Position numbers and translations under genes: made by a program. A model generated the notes under the pieces. The model was given only the letters and a program-made list of their open reading frames with translations. It had not been told where the DNA came from and ran no database searches. This document shows, piece by piece, positions 26,542 to 35,716 of a stretch of DNA of 64,000 bases. The stretch comes from Jeongeupia chitinilytica (GTDB lineage: Bacteria > Pseudomonadota > Gammaproteobacteria > Burkholderiales > Chitinibacteraceae): NCBI RefSeq assembly GCF_014652315.1, contig NZ_BMYO01000004.1, positions 301,763 to 365,762 of the forward strand. The letters run 5' to 3'. Each line of letters starts with the position of its first letter. Position 1 is the stretch's first letter.

Positions 26542-27702
26542 ATGAGCACCGAACAGAAGAATCCGAACGGCGGCAAGCGACGCGGCCTGATGCTGGCGAT
26601 TGCCGGCGCCTTCGTCGTGGCCGGCATCGGCTACGCCGTCTACTACAGCCTGGTGCTGAGCCAGCGCGAAGAAACCGACAACGCCTACGTCGGCGGCAAC
26701 CTCGTCACGCTGACCAGCCAGGTCACCGGCACCGTGATCGGCATCAATGCCGACGAAACCCAGCTGGTCGAAGCCGGCCGTGAAGTGGTCAAACTCGACC
26801 CGGCCGACGCCGCCGTGTCGCTGCGCCAGATGGAGGCCAAACTCGGCGAAACCGTGCGCCAGCTGCGCCAGCAGTACGCGAATGCCGATCAGGTCGACTC
26901 GACGCTGGCCCAGCGCAAGATCGACCTGCAGAAGGCCGAAGCCGACCTCGCCCGCCGCGCGCCGCTCGCCGGCGACGCCACCGTGTCGGCCGAAGAAATC
27001 GCCCATGCCAAGGACGCGGTCGAGAATGCCCGCGCCGCACTCAATGTCGCGCAGAAGCAGTCCGAAGCCGCGCATGCCGGCATCGACGGGGTGAAGATCA
27101 CCGACAACCCGAGCGTGCTCGCCGCCCGCGCCAACTACACGCAGGCCTGGCTGGTGTCGCAGCGCAATGCGCTGGTCGCGCCGGTCTCGGGCTATGTGGC
27201 CAAGCGCAGCGTGCAGGTCGGCTCGCGCGTCGCACCGGGCGCCTCGCTGCTGTCGATCGTGCCGCTGGACCAGCTGTGGGTCGACGCCAACTTCAAGGAA
27301 TCCGAGCTGAAGAACATCCGCATCGGCCAAGCCGCCAAGGTGCGCGCCGACATCTACGGCAATTCGGTCGAGTACCACGGCAAGGTGATCGGTCTCGCGG
27401 CCGGTACCGGCAGTGCGTTCTCGCTGCTGCCGGCCCAGAACGCCACCGGCAACTGGATCAAGGTGGTGCAGCGCGTGCCGGTGCGGATCGCGCTCGACCC
27501 AAAGGAACTGGCGGCGAACCCGCTGCGCGTCGGCCTGTCGACCACGGTCGAGGTCGACACCAAGGACCGCAACGGTCCGGTACTGGCCACGCAACCGGCC
27601 CAGCAGCCGGTCTACACGACCAAGGCCTTCGAGGAGCCACTGCTGAACGCCGAGAAGCTGGCCGACGCCATCATCGCCAAGAACCTGGCCGGCGCACGCT
27701 GA
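26542..27702 (+). CDS. emrA: EmrA-type membrane fusion protein
   Basis: 386-residue HlyD-family adaptor: short cytoplasmic N-terminus, one membrane helix at about residues 17-36, biotinyl-lipoyl-like segment (DNAYVGGNLVTLTSQVTGTV), an alpha-helical coiled-coil hairpin rich in Gln, Ala and Glu (about 90-190), and a beta-barrel with LWVDANFKESELKNIRIGQ. It bridges EmrB and the outer-membrane lipoprotein. ATG 26542 has CGGAGA upstream. An ATG at 26461 inside the preceding gene is ignored. Confidence 0.93.
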   Translation: MSTEQKNPNGGKRRGLMLAIAGAFVVAGIGYAVYYSLVLSQREETDNAYVGGNLVTLTSQVTGTVIGINADETQLVEAGREVVKLDPADAAVSLRQMEAKLGETVRQLRQQYANADQVDSTLAQRKIDLQKAEADLARRAPLAGDATVSAEEIAHAKDAVENARAALNVAQKQSEAAHAGIDGVKITDNPSVLAARANYTQAWLVSQRNALVAPVSGYVAKRSVQVGSRVAPGASLLSIVPLDQLWVDANFKESELKNIRIGQAAKVRADIYGNSVEYHGKVIGLAAGTGSAFSLLPAQNATGNWIKVVQRVPVRIALDPKELAANPLRVGLSTTVEVDTKDRNGPVLATQPAQQPVYTTKAFEEPLLNAEKLADAIIAKNLAGAR

Positions 27703-27714
27703 GCGGAGTCATCC

Positions 27715-29265
27715 ATGTCTGAACCGCAACAGGCCGCGCCGCCGCCGCCACTGCACGGCGGTGCGCTGGCACTGATGACCGCGGCGGTCGCGCTCGGCAC
27801 CTTCATGGAGGTGCTCGACACGACCATCGTCAACGTCTCGGTGCCGCACATTGCCGGCGACCTGGCCGCCAGCACCACCCAGGGCACGTGGACGATCAGC
27901 TCCTACGGCCTGGCCGCGGCGATCGCCGTGCCGCTGACGGGCTGGGCCGCCAAGCGCGTCGGCCAGGTCAGGCTGTTCGTGATTTCGGTCCTGCTGTTCA
28001 CGCTCGCCTCGGTGCTGTGCGGCTTTGCCCACAGCCTGCCCGAGCTGGTCGCGTTCCGCTTCATGCAGGGGCTGGTGTCCGGGCCGATGGTGCCGCTGTC
28101 GCAGACGCTGCTGCTGGCCAACTATCCGGCCGCCAAGAAAGGGCTGGCGCTGGCGCTGTGGTCGATGACCGTCGTCGTCGCGCCGATCTGCGGCCCGCTG
28201 CTCGGCGGCTGGATCACCGACAACTACAGCTGGCCGTGGATCTTCTACATCAACGTGCCGGTCGGGCTGTTCGCCGCCGCGGTATCGTGGCGGCTGCTCC
28301 GGGATCGCGAAACCGAGACGGTGAAACAGCCGATCGACGTCGTCGGCATGGTCCTGCTGATCGTCGGCGTCGGCGCGCTGCAGATCATGCTCGACAACGG
28401 CAACGACCTCGACTGGTTCAACTCGGGCTTCATCGTCACGATGGGCATGCTGGCCGCCGTCGCGCTGAGCTTCCTCGTCGCCTGGGAGCTGACCGACGAC
28501 CATCCGATCGTCGACCTGTCGCTGTTCAAGAGCCGCAATTTCCTCTGGGGCGTGGTGTCGCTGTCGCTGGGGATGTTCTGCTTCTTCGGCAGCACCGTGA
28601 TCTTCCCGCTGTGGCTGCAGACGGTGAAGGGTTACACGGCGACCTGGGCCGGCGTCGCAACCGCACCGGTCGGCATTCTGGCGTTCTTCCTTTCGCCGCT
28701 GATCGGCAAGAACATCCACAGGATCAATCTGCGCATGCTGACGTCGTTCGCCTTCATGGTGTTCGGCATCACGATGTTCTGGTTTGCCAGCTTCACGCTG
28801 GAAACCGCACTGAACCAGCTGGTCGTGGCGCGGCTGTTCCAGGGCATCGGCATCGCCTGCTTCTTCATTCCGCTGAACCAGATCATCCTCTCGGGCATCG
28901 GTCCGGAGCGGATGGCGGCGGCGTCGGGGCTGTCGAACTTCTTCCGCACCTTGTCGGGCAGCTTCGCCACGGCCATCGTCACCTACATCTGGACGAAGCG
29001 GGAGATCTTCCATCACGCGCGGCTGACCGAGCACGTCACCAGTGCCAGCCCGGCAACGAGCAGCTATCTCGGCCAGCTCGACCAGCTCGGCATCCGGGGC
29101 ACCGCCGCCTACGCGCAGATCGACCAGACCATCACCCAGCAGGCGTTCCAGATCGCGACCAGCGAGGTGTTCTGGATGATGGGCGTGATCTTCCTCGCCA
29201 TGATCGCCGTGGTCTGGCTGACCCGGCCGCCGTTCGGCGCCGCCGGGGCCGGCGGAGGCCACTGA
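27715..29265 (+). CDS. emrB: EmrB-type MFS multidrug transporter (DHA2, 14 TM)
   Basis: 516-residue drug:proton antiporter of the DHA2 family. The first helix motif LDTTIVNVSVPHIAGDL is diagnostic, with the cytoplasmic loop GWAAKRVGQVR and motif C region (GPLLGGWITDNYSW). Fourteen hydrophobic segments are expected. Exports hydrophobic drugs or uncouplers through the EmrA and lipoprotein duct. Twelve bases after emrA; a terminator follows. Confidence 0.94.
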   Translation: MSEPQQAAPPPPLHGGALALMTAAVALGTFMEVLDTTIVNVSVPHIAGDLAASTTQGTWTISSYGLAAAIAVPLTGWAAKRVGQVRLFVISVLLFTLASVLCGFAHSLPELVAFRFMQGLVSGPMVPLSQTLLLANYPAAKKGLALALWSMTVVVAPICGPLLGGWITDNYSWPWIFYINVPVGLFAAAVSWRLLRDRETETVKQPIDVVGMVLLIVGVGALQIMLDNGNDLDWFNSGFIVTMGMLAAVALSFLVAWELTDDHPIVDLSLFKSRNFLWGVVSLSLGMFCFFGSTVIFPLWLQTVKGYTATWAGVATAPVGILAFFLSPLIGKNIHRINLRMLTSFAFMVFGITMFWFASFTLETALNQLVVARLFQGIGIACFFIPLNQIILSGIGPERMAAASGLSNFFRTLSGSFATAIVTYIWTKREIFHHARLTEHVTSASPATSSYLGQLDQLGIRGTAAYAQIDQTITQQAFQIATSEVFWMMGVIFLAMIAVVWLTRPPFGAAGAGGGH

Positions 29266-29274
29266 CGCGGACGG

Positions 29275-29300
29275 AGCCGGTGCCTGCACCGGCTTTTTTT
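29275..29300 (+). terminator. Terminator after emrB
   Basis: AGCCGGTG/CACCGGCT stem with loop CCTG followed by seven T; ends the efflux operon. Confidence 0.88.
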
Positions 29301-29414
29301 GCGTCCGCCGCAATGAGCCGGCCCACATCGGGCGCGTGAATCGTTCCGCCAGCACAATCGCAACGACTCGCTAGAATGTAAGAAATCCGCCCCCCGCTTT
29401 CAGGAGTCTCGACG

Positions 29415-30140
29415 ATGCGACGCTGGCTCACCGCGCTGCTGCTGATGCTGACCGCTGCCGGTGCGCATGCCGCCGCCGAACAGATCGCCTGGGAGAGCAC
29501 GCGCTTCGGCCCGCTGCGCATCGTCCGCGACGTGCCGGCCCGCCCCTTCGGCACGCTGCGCCATCAGGGGAAGACCCTGTTCAAGGCCCCCGACCAGTAT
29601 CTGAGCTTCGACAGCATCGCCGAGCTGCCCGGCCGCGACGTCGCGCTGGTTTTCGTCAGTGACGGCGGCTCGGGCGGTGGCGGCCGCTACATCCTCGTCG
29701 TGCTCGATCGCAAGAAGGCCCGCGTCCTGCAGGATCCGCGCCTTGTCAGCCAGACGGCGCCGCCGCGCCTGTCGGTCGACGGCAGCACGCTGCGCATCGA
29801 CCTCGGCCTGAGCGACGGGCTGCAGCGCACCGCCACGCTCAAGGGCGATACGCTGTCGTTCGACTATGCCTCGGCCACGCAGGCGCGCGTCGACATCGCC
29901 GACTGCGACTGGCTGCACCAGGAAGCCGGCAATGTCTGCGCACCGCAGGATGGCCGCGACTGCAGCAAGGTCGTCGGCGAACGGCCGATGTATGTCGAAC
30001 GGGCGCTGAACCGGATGAGCAACTACCCGGGCTTCGACCGCCGCGCGCTCGATGCCCGCTGCGTCAGCCGCTGCACCAGCGGCGAATGGCCGTCGCTGAG
30101 CGAATTCCACCGTCAGGTCTGCGGACTGCCCCCCCGCTAG
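29415..30140 (+). CDS. Exported protein of unknown function
   Basis: 241 residues with a signal peptide (MRRWLTALLLMLTAAGAHA). The mature part looks beta-rich: repeated short strands such as LSVDGSTLRIDLGLSDG. The C-terminal third holds six cysteines (residues from DCDWLHQEAGNVC to the final QVCGLPPR), which could form disulfides in the periplasm. AGGAG lies before the ATG. I do not recognise a family. Confidence 0.7.
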   Translation: MRRWLTALLLMLTAAGAHAAAEQIAWESTRFGPLRIVRDVPARPFGTLRHQGKTLFKAPDQYLSFDSIAELPGRDVALVFVSDGGSGGGGRYILVVLDRKKARVLQDPRLVSQTAPPRLSVDGSTLRIDLGLSDGLQRTATLKGDTLSFDYASATQARVDIADCDWLHQEAGNVCAPQDGRDCSKVVGERPMYVERALNRMSNYPGFDRRALDARCVSRCTSGEWPSLSEFHRQVCGLPPR

Positions 30141-30191
30141 GCCGGTACGGAACAGGGTGAGCCCGCGTCGGTCCCGGCGTATCATCGCCCG

Positions 30192-30872
30192 ATGACGACG
30201 ACTCTCCCTCCCATTGTCGGCTCGTGGAGTGGCGGCAAGGACAGCTGCCTGGCCTTCCACCGTGCCGTTGCCGCCGGCCACGAACCGGTGGCGCTGATCA
30301 CCATGCTCGACGAAACCGGCTCGCGTTCGCGCTCGCACGGCATCCCGCCGATCCTGTTGCGGCAGCAGGCCGCCGCGCTCGGCGTACCGCTGATCACCGG
30401 CGACGCCAGCTGGTCCGACTACGAAGCCGAATTCATCCTGCGCCTGGCCAGGGCGCGCGACGAATTCGGCGCGCAGGCCGCCGTGTTCGGCGACATCGAC
30501 CTGCAGGCACACCGCGACTGGGAAGAAATGGTCTGCAAGCGTACCGGGCTCACCGCCCATCTGCCGCTGTGGCAACAGGACCGCCGGGCGCTGGTCGAAG
30601 AAATGATAGCCACCGGCATCCGCACGATGATCGTGTCGTGCAACGAAACGCTGGGGCCGGACTTCCTCGGCCGGATCATCGATGCGCAGACGGTCGCCGA
30701 TCTCGACGCGGCCGGCGTCGACGTTTGCGGCGAGAACGGCGAGTACCACACACTGGTGCTCGATGCACCGCGCTTTGCCGCGCCATTGCGCGTGACGACC
30801 GGCGAAAAGCAGCTGCACGGCCACTACTGGTTCATCGAACTCGAACCCGCCTCGGACGATTCAGCCCGGTAG
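30192..30872 (+). CDS. Diphthine-ammonia-ligase-like ATP pyrophosphatase
   Basis: 226-residue N-type ATP pyrophosphatase (MJ0570/DUF71 family). The PP-loop SGGKDS (about residues 13-18) activates a substrate by AMP transfer. FGDIDLQAHRDW and CGENGEYHTLVLDAP are further family blocks. Eukaryotic members amidate diphthine, but bacteria lack diphthamide, so the bacterial substrate is unknown; a B12-salvage role has been suggested for some relatives. Its end overlaps the convergent next gene by 12 bases. Confidence 0.85.
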   Translation: MTTTLPPIVGSWSGGKDSCLAFHRAVAAGHEPVALITMLDETGSRSRSHGIPPILLRQQAAALGVPLITGDASWSDYEAEFILRLARARDEFGAQAAVFGDIDLQAHRDWEEMVCKRTGLTAHLPLWQQDRRALVEEMIATGIRTMIVSCNETLGPDFLGRIIDAQTVADLDAAGVDVCGENGEYHTLVLDAPRFAAPLRVTTGEKQLHGHYWFIELEPASDDSAR

Positions 30873-31223
30873 CGCCTCGATCTTCACCGTGCGTCCGGCG
30901 ACCCGGAACGGCGTGCCGTTCATCAGGCGCTGCCGGACCGCCAGCTGTTCGTCGGCGCCGAGCACGAACAGCAGCAGCGTCAGCTGCGCATCATCGCAAT
31001 CGGTACTGCGGTCGTCGACCCAGAGCCGGAAACCGGGTGCGGCGGCCGGTTCGGGGATCAGCGTGGCAAGAAAACGGCTGTGACTCTGTTCGGCCAGGCG
31101 CTCCAGCCGGTGATGCTGGCGCACCGCATGCCGGCGCCGGCGCCAGCCGGACCATTCGAGCCAGCCCGCCGCGAAGGCAAAGCCGGCGGCCAGACCGAAG
31201 GCCAGCGTCGGATCGAAAGTCAT
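30861..31223 (-). CDS. Small membrane-anchored protein of unknown function
   Basis: 120 residues: one N-terminal membrane helix (LAFGLAAGFAFAAGWLEW), then a basic stretch and a soluble domain with DDRSTDCDDAQLTLLLFVL. A minus-strand TATAAT at 31259-31254 is a plausible -10 box. Transcribed away from nadV. Family not recognised. Confidence 0.6.
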   Translation of the reverse strand: MTFDPTLAFGLAAGFAFAAGWLEWSGWRRRRHAVRQHHRLERLAEQSHSRFLATLIPEPAAAPGFRLWVDDRSTDCDDAQLTLLLFVLGADEQLAVRQRLMNGTPFRVAGRTVKIEALPG

Positions 31224-31297
31224 GGTTTGAAACGATGATTTGAAACGCGACGGATTATACGTCGCCCCATGCCAACAACATGAACCGCGGAGCCGCC

Positions 31298-32683
31298 ATG
31301 CCCGACCGTCTGACTGCCAACCTGCTGCTGAACACCGACTCGTACAAGGCCAGCCACTACCTGCAGTACCCGCCCGGCGCCGACGGGATGTTCGGCTATA
31401 TCGAATCGCGCGGCGGCGCCTACGCCGAGACGGTGTGGTTCGGGTTGCAGGCCATCCTGCACGAATACCTCGCGACGCCGGTGACGCACGCGATGATCGA
31501 CGAAGCCGCCGCGCTGTTTGCCGCCCACGGCGAACCGTTTGCCGAGCGGGCATTCCGGCGCATCGTCGACGTCCACGGCGGCTGGCTGCCGCTGGAAATC
31601 AGGGCGGCGCCCGAAGGACTGGTGATCCCGACGCACAATGTACTGGCAACGATCGAATCGACCGATCCCGAGCTGTTCTGGCTCGGCTCCTACCTCGAGT
31701 CGCTGTGGCTGCGCGTCTGGTATCCGGCAACGGTGGCGACACGCAGCCGGGCGATCAAGGCGACGATCCGCGCGGCACTGATCCGCAGCGCCGACGACGT
31801 CGACGGCCAGTTGCCGTTCAAGCTGCACGACTTCGGCGCGCGCGGCGCGTCGAGCAGCGAGACCGCCGCACTGGGCGGCATGGCGCATCTGGTCAACTTC
31901 CGGGGCACCGACACCGTGCTGGCGCTGGTCGCGGCACGGCGCTACTACGACGAGCCGATGGCCGGCTTCTCGATTCCGGCGGCCGAGCACAGCACCATCA
32001 CCGCCTGGGGCCGCGACAGCGAGCTGGCCGCCTACCGCAACATGCTGGCGCGTTTCGGCAACCCCGGCGCAATCTTCGCCTGCGTCTCGGACAGCTACGA
32101 CATCTACCACGCGGTCGACGCCATGTGGGGCGAAGCGCTGCGCGACGCGGTGATCCAGAGCGGCGCGACCCTGGTGATCCGCCCCGACTCCGGTGACCCG
32201 GCGACCGTGGTGCTCCGGTGCGCCGAGCTGCTGGCCGCGCGCTTCGGCACGACGACCAACCGCAAGGGCTACAAGGTGCTCAACCACGTGCGGCTGATCC
32301 AGGGCGACGGCGTCAACGAAGCGTCGATCCGCCACGTGCTCGACACGCTGCTGACCGCCGGCTACTCGGCCGACAATCTGGCCTTCGGCATGGGCGGAGC
32401 GCTCCTGCAGGACATGAACCGCGACACGCTGCGCTGGGCGCTGAAAACCTCGGCGATCCGCGTCGACGGCGAATGGCGCGATGTCTACAAGGCGCCGGTC
32501 ACCGACCCGGGCAAGACCTCCAAACCCGGCCGGCTGATGCTGTTCCGCGATGCCCACGGCCATTACGTCACCGGCGGGGTCGATGCCGCGCTGGGCGAAC
32601 CGCTGCTGCGCACCGTCTACCGCAACGGCGAGCTGCTGGCGAACGACCGCTTCGCCGCGGTCCGCGAACGCGCCGCACTCTGA
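31298..32683 (+). CDS. nadV: Nicotinamide phosphoribosyltransferase
   Basis: Joins nicotinamide and PRPP to give NMN for NAD salvage. 461 residues, as in the NAMPT/NadV family: NTDSYKASHYLQYP at the start, the acceptor block LHDFGARGASS, SIPAAEHSTITAWG, the phosphate site IRPDSGDP and FGMGGALLQ. ATG 31298 has GGAG six bases upstream, better than ATG 31280. nudC follows 77 bases later, forming an NAD metabolism pair. Confidence 0.94.
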   Translation: MPDRLTANLLLNTDSYKASHYLQYPPGADGMFGYIESRGGAYAETVWFGLQAILHEYLATPVTHAMIDEAAALFAAHGEPFAERAFRRIVDVHGGWLPLEIRAAPEGLVIPTHNVLATIESTDPELFWLGSYLESLWLRVWYPATVATRSRAIKATIRAALIRSADDVDGQLPFKLHDFGARGASSSETAALGGMAHLVNFRGTDTVLALVAARRYYDEPMAGFSIPAAEHSTITAWGRDSELAAYRNMLARFGNPGAIFACVSDSYDIYHAVDAMWGEALRDAVIQSGATLVIRPDSGDPATVVLRCAELLAARFGTTTNRKGYKVLNHVRLIQGDGVNEASIRHVLDTLLTAGYSADNLAFGMGGALLQDMNRDTLRWALKTSAIRVDGEWRDVYKAPVTDPGKTSKPGRLMLFRDAHGHYVTGGVDAALGEPLLRTVYRNGELLANDRFAAVRERAAL

Positions 32684-32760
32684 GTCCCGCCCCCGCCCCG
32701 GCAGCAGCCGGCCGGTGGCGGGCGTATCATTCCCTTCTTTGCCCCAGTCCCGACGTCACC

Positions 32761-33579
32761 ATGAACATGCTGCCGCCCGAGTTCACCCCGTGCTTTTCGA
32801 CCGTGCTGCCGGACGCGACGCCGTTGTGCCTCGCCATCATCGGCGACCAGCATCTGGTGACGCCGGACGCGACCCTGCCGGACCTCGCCGCACTGGCGGC
32901 ACTGGGTACACCCGAAGTCGACGTGCTGATCGGCCATCTCGGCGCCACGCCATGCCGGCTGATCGCCTGGCCCGAAGGTACGGCCGCGCCGGACGGACTG
33001 GTCATTGAAGGATTGCGGGCGCTGTACGGCCGGCTCGGCGACGATGCGTTCTGGATTTCGGCGCGTGCCCGCCAGCTGCTCGCCTGGCTGCGCGACCATC
33101 GCCATTGCGGCCGCTGCGGCACGGCGACGGCCGTGGCCGAACACGAGGCCGCGGCGATCTGCCCGACCTGCGCGCACCGGATGTATCCGCGCGTGTCGCC
33201 GGCGATGATGGTGCTGATCCGCCGCGGCCGCGAACTGCTGCTGGCGCGCTCGCCGCACTTCAAGCCCGGCGTCTACAGCGCACTGGCCGGCTTCGTCGAA
33301 CCGGGCGAAACGCTGGAAGCCTGCGTGCACCGCGAAACGATGGAAGAAGTCGGCGTCACCATCACCGATCTGCGCTGGTTCGCCAGCCAGAGCTGGCCGT
33401 TTCCGCACTCGCTGATGCTGGCCTTCCACGCCGACTATGTCGACGGCGGCATCGTGCCGCAGGAAGGCGAGATCGAGGATGCGCGCTGGTTCGACATCGA
33501 TGCGCTGCCAGAGCTGCCGGCACGATCGAGCATCGCCCGACGGCTGATCGACGACGCGATCACCGAGCTGCGCGGCTGA
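32761..33579 (+). CDS. nudC: NAD+ diphosphatase / RNA NAD-decapping hydrolase
   Basis: 272-residue Nudix enzyme that cleaves NAD(H) to NMN(H) and AMP and removes NAD caps from RNA. The four-cysteine zinc knuckle (HCGRCG, then ICPTCAHRMYPR) and Nudix box GFVEPGETLEACVHRETMEEVG are intact, followed by the NudC-specific SQSWPFPHSLM (SQPWPFPxS in relatives). Downstream of nadV, so NMN made here can re-enter NAD synthesis. Its stop codon abuts that of the convergent HPr-like gene. Confidence 0.94.
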   Translation: MNMLPPEFTPCFSTVLPDATPLCLAIIGDQHLVTPDATLPDLAALAALGTPEVDVLIGHLGATPCRLIAWPEGTAAPDGLVIEGLRALYGRLGDDAFWISARARQLLAWLRDHRHCGRCGTATAVAEHEAAAICPTCAHRMYPRVSPAMMVLIRRGRELLLARSPHFKPGVYSALAGFVEPGETLEACVHRETMEEVGVTITDLRWFASQSWPFPHSLMLAFHADYVDGGIVPQEGEIEDARWFDIDALPELPARSSIARRLIDDAITELRG

Positions 33580-33846
33580 TCACCCCAACGCGTCCAGTTC
33601 GTCGAACAGCGCGCGCAACGCACTCACGGCCGCCGTTTCGTCGGGGCCGTCGACGTCGATATGCAGCGTATCGCCCCGGCCGACGCCGAGCCGCATCAAC
33701 GCAAGCAGCTGCCGCGCATCGGCCGAGCGCTCGCCGGCGCGGACGCGAATCGACGCCGCATACTGTCTGGCCAGCAGCACCAGCCGCGCCGCCGGGCGCG
33801 TATGCAGGCCGGCCGCGTCACGACAGACGACCTCGAAGCGGTACAT
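33580..33846 (-). CDS. HPr-like phosphocarrier protein
   Basis: 88 residues with the HPr fold pattern. Phosphorylatable His15 sits in AGLHTRPAA with Arg17 conserved, so phosphotransfer from enzyme I is possible. The regulatory Ser46 position is Gln (ADARQLLALM against ASAKSLFKL in E. coli), so control by HPr kinase is not expected here. No PTS enzyme is encoded near it. Start ATG 33846 gives standard HPr length; an ATG at 33864 is also in frame. Confidence 0.85.
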   Translation of the reverse strand: MYRFEVVCRDAAGLHTRPAARLVLLARQYAASIRVRAGERSADARQLLALMRLGVGRGDTLHIDVDGPDETAAVSALRALFDELDALG

Positions 33847-33950
33847 CGGCCTCCCCCAACGCAATCATGGCTTCGAGCATGCGCCGGCGCCGCTGGCGGG
33901 TCGAGTGAACATGCACGTTCGCGTGACCTCGGCTTGCGCTGGATCAACAT

Positions 33951-33973
33951 AAGTTGCATAGTATTTGCAACTT
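33951..33973 (+). promoter_or_regulatory. NsrR-type operator upstream of nsrR
   Basis: AAGTTGCA-N7-TGCAACTT, a perfect eight-base inverted repeat spanning 23 bases, resembles the NsrR consensus (AAGATGC...GCATCTT arms, 23-base span). It lies 15 bases before the nsrR start codon, suggesting autoregulation. Confidence 0.7.
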
Positions 33974-33987
33974 ATAGATTGTCTGCC

Positions 33988-34431
33988 ATGCAACTGACCC
34001 GCTACACCGATCTCAGCCTTCGGGTGCTGATGTATCTGAGCTATCCCGACCGCAGCAACCTCGTCACCATCGCCGAAATCGCCACGCAGTTCGACGTGCC
34101 GCGCAACCACCTCGTCAAGGTCGTCAACCGGCTGGTCCATCTCGGCTGGGTCGCGGCGACACGCGGCCGCAGCGGCGGCATCCGCCTCGGCGTGCCGGCC
34201 GAAACGCTGACCATCGGCCGGATCGTCCGCGAAATGGAAGGCACGACGGCGCTGATCGACTGCGACGGCGAAGTCTGCGTGCTGCGCAACGGTTGCCGGC
34301 TGCGCGGTGCGCTTGCCGACGCCCTGAACAACTTCTACAAAACACTCGACAGCTACACGCTGGCCGAAATCTGCGCGACCCCGACCGCCGGACTGATCGC
34401 GCAGATGCACAGGCTGGTGCCGGCGCACTGA
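33988..34431 (+). CDS. nsrR: Nitric-oxide-sensing Rrf2-family repressor NsrR
   Basis: 147-residue winged-helix repressor with an NO-sensitive iron-sulfur cluster. N-terminal MQLTRYTDLSLRVLMYL and recognition helix VPRNHLVKVVNRLV are typical. Cluster cysteines 92, 97 and 103 (DCDGEVCVLRNGC) keep the spacing of E. coli NsrR (91, 96, 102). hmp follows 76 bases later and both carry operator-like sequences, so NO should derepress them. Confidence 0.92.
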   Translation: MQLTRYTDLSLRVLMYLSYPDRSNLVTIAEIATQFDVPRNHLVKVVNRLVHLGWVAATRGRSGGIRLGVPAETLTIGRIVREMEGTTALIDCDGEVCVLRNGCRLRGALADALNNFYKTLDSYTLAEICATPTAGLIAQMHRLVPAH

Positions 34432-34471
34432 GCCCCGAGGCTGGACGCGTTCCGGCCTGTTTTCGATCCAT

Positions 34472-34494
34472 TTGTTGCATTTCAAATATTACTT
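34472..34494 (+). promoter_or_regulatory. Degenerate NsrR-like operator upstream of hmp
   Basis: One good half-site, TTGTTGCAT, and a weak second half ending ACTT over the same 23-base span as the site before nsrR. Thirteen of 23 positions agree with that site. It ends 13 bases before the hmp start and overlaps the upstream edge of the ribosome site. Confidence 0.45.
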
Positions 34495-34507
34495 AAAAGG
34501 AGTCACC

Positions 34508-35713
34508 ATGCTTGCCCCGAACCACCGCGCCACCATCGATGCCACCCTGCCGGTCGTCGCCGCCCACGCAACCGCGATCACCGGCCGCTTTTACGAACGG
34601 ATGCTCGGTGCCCACCCCGAGCTGCGCAACCTGTTCAACCAGGGCAACCAGGCGTCGGGCGAACAGAAGCAGGCGCTCGCCGGGGCGGTCTACGCCTATG
34701 CGCAGCACTGCGACACGCCGGACGCGATCGAACCGCTGCTGAACCGCATTGCCCACAAGCACGCCAGCCTCGGGATTTCGGCGGACATGTACACCATCGT
34801 CGGCCGGCACCTGATGGCGGCGATCGGCGAAATCCTCGGCGACGCGGTCACCGCCGAGATCGCCGAAGCGTGGGACACCGTGTACTGGCGCTTCGCCGGC
34901 GAACTGATCGCACGTGAGGCGGTGCTGTATCGGGACGCCGGCATCACCCCGGCCAGCTTCCTGCGCGAATACGAAGTCGTCGAGCGCGTGGCCGAAGGCG
35001 ACGTCGCCGTTTCACTGCGTTTGCGCCCGACCGACGATGCGCCGCCACCGGCCTTCAAGCCGGGCCAGTACGTCAGCGTGCAGGTCGAACTGCCGGAGAT
35101 CGGTCTGCGGCAGCTGCGCCAGTACAGCCTGTCCGACGCTGCCGACGGCCGGACGCTGCGGATCACGGTGAAACGGGAGGCCGGCGACGATGCGCGCCCG
35201 GACGGGCTGGTGTCGACAAATCTGGCGCGCCACGCCGACGTCGGCAGTCGCTGGCTGGTCAGCAACCCGTTCGGTGATCTGGCGCTCGATACCGGCGCGA
35301 GCACGCCGGTGGTCATGGTCTCGGCCGGCGTCGGCGTCACGCCGCTGCACGCGATGCGCCGCCATCTGGCGCGTCACCAGCCGCAACGGCGCGGCGTCTT
35401 CGTCCACGTTGCCGCACACGGCGGCCGGCACATCCTCAAGCGCGAACAGGCAGCCGTACCGCACATCGACGACCTGATCGTCTACGACGCAGCACGCGGC
35501 GAAGACCGGCTCGGCAGCGACCACCACCACGCCGGCCGCTTCGCGCTGGCCGAGCACGCGGCCACCATCGTCCGGCCCGACGCCGACTACTACCTGTGCG
35601 GACCGCTGCCGTTCATGATCGCCCAGCGCGACGCGCTGCTCGGACAGGGCGTGCCGGCGAAACGGGTGCATTTCGAGGTGTTCGGCCCCGACCTGCTGAC
35701 GGCGACGCTGTAA
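34508..35713 (+). CDS. hmp: Flavohaemoprotein, nitric oxide dioxygenase
   Basis: Detoxifies NO to nitrate with NAD(P)H and oxygen. 401 residues: globin domain (1 to about 140, proximal histidine in HKHASLG), FAD-binding domain with RQYSLSD (about 200) and NAD-binding domain with SAGVGVTPLHAM and YYLCGPLPFM, ending in the FEVFGPD block. AAAAGGAGTCACC precedes the ATG. Paired with nsrR. Convergent with benE, three bases apart. Confidence 0.95.
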   Translation: MLAPNHRATIDATLPVVAAHATAITGRFYERMLGAHPELRNLFNQGNQASGEQKQALAGAVYAYAQHCDTPDAIEPLLNRIAHKHASLGISADMYTIVGRHLMAAIGEILGDAVTAEIAEAWDTVYWRFAGELIAREAVLYRDAGITPASFLREYEVVERVAEGDVAVSLRLRPTDDAPPPAFKPGQYVSVQVELPEIGLRQLRQYSLSDAADGRTLRITVKREAGDDARPDGLVSTNLARHADVGSRWLVSNPFGDLALDTGASTPVVMVSAGVGVTPLHAMRRHLARHQPQRRGVFVHVAAHGGRHILKREQAAVPHIDDLIVYDAARGEDRLGSDHHHAGRFALAEHAATIVRPDADYYLCGPLPFMIAQRDALLGQGVPAKRVHFEVFGPDLLTATL

Positions 35714-35716
35714 GGC

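Noticed and set aside
27709..29355. Minus-strand frame of 548 codons over emrB
   Set aside because: Shadow of emrB; Asp/His/Arg/Gln-rich with no domain.
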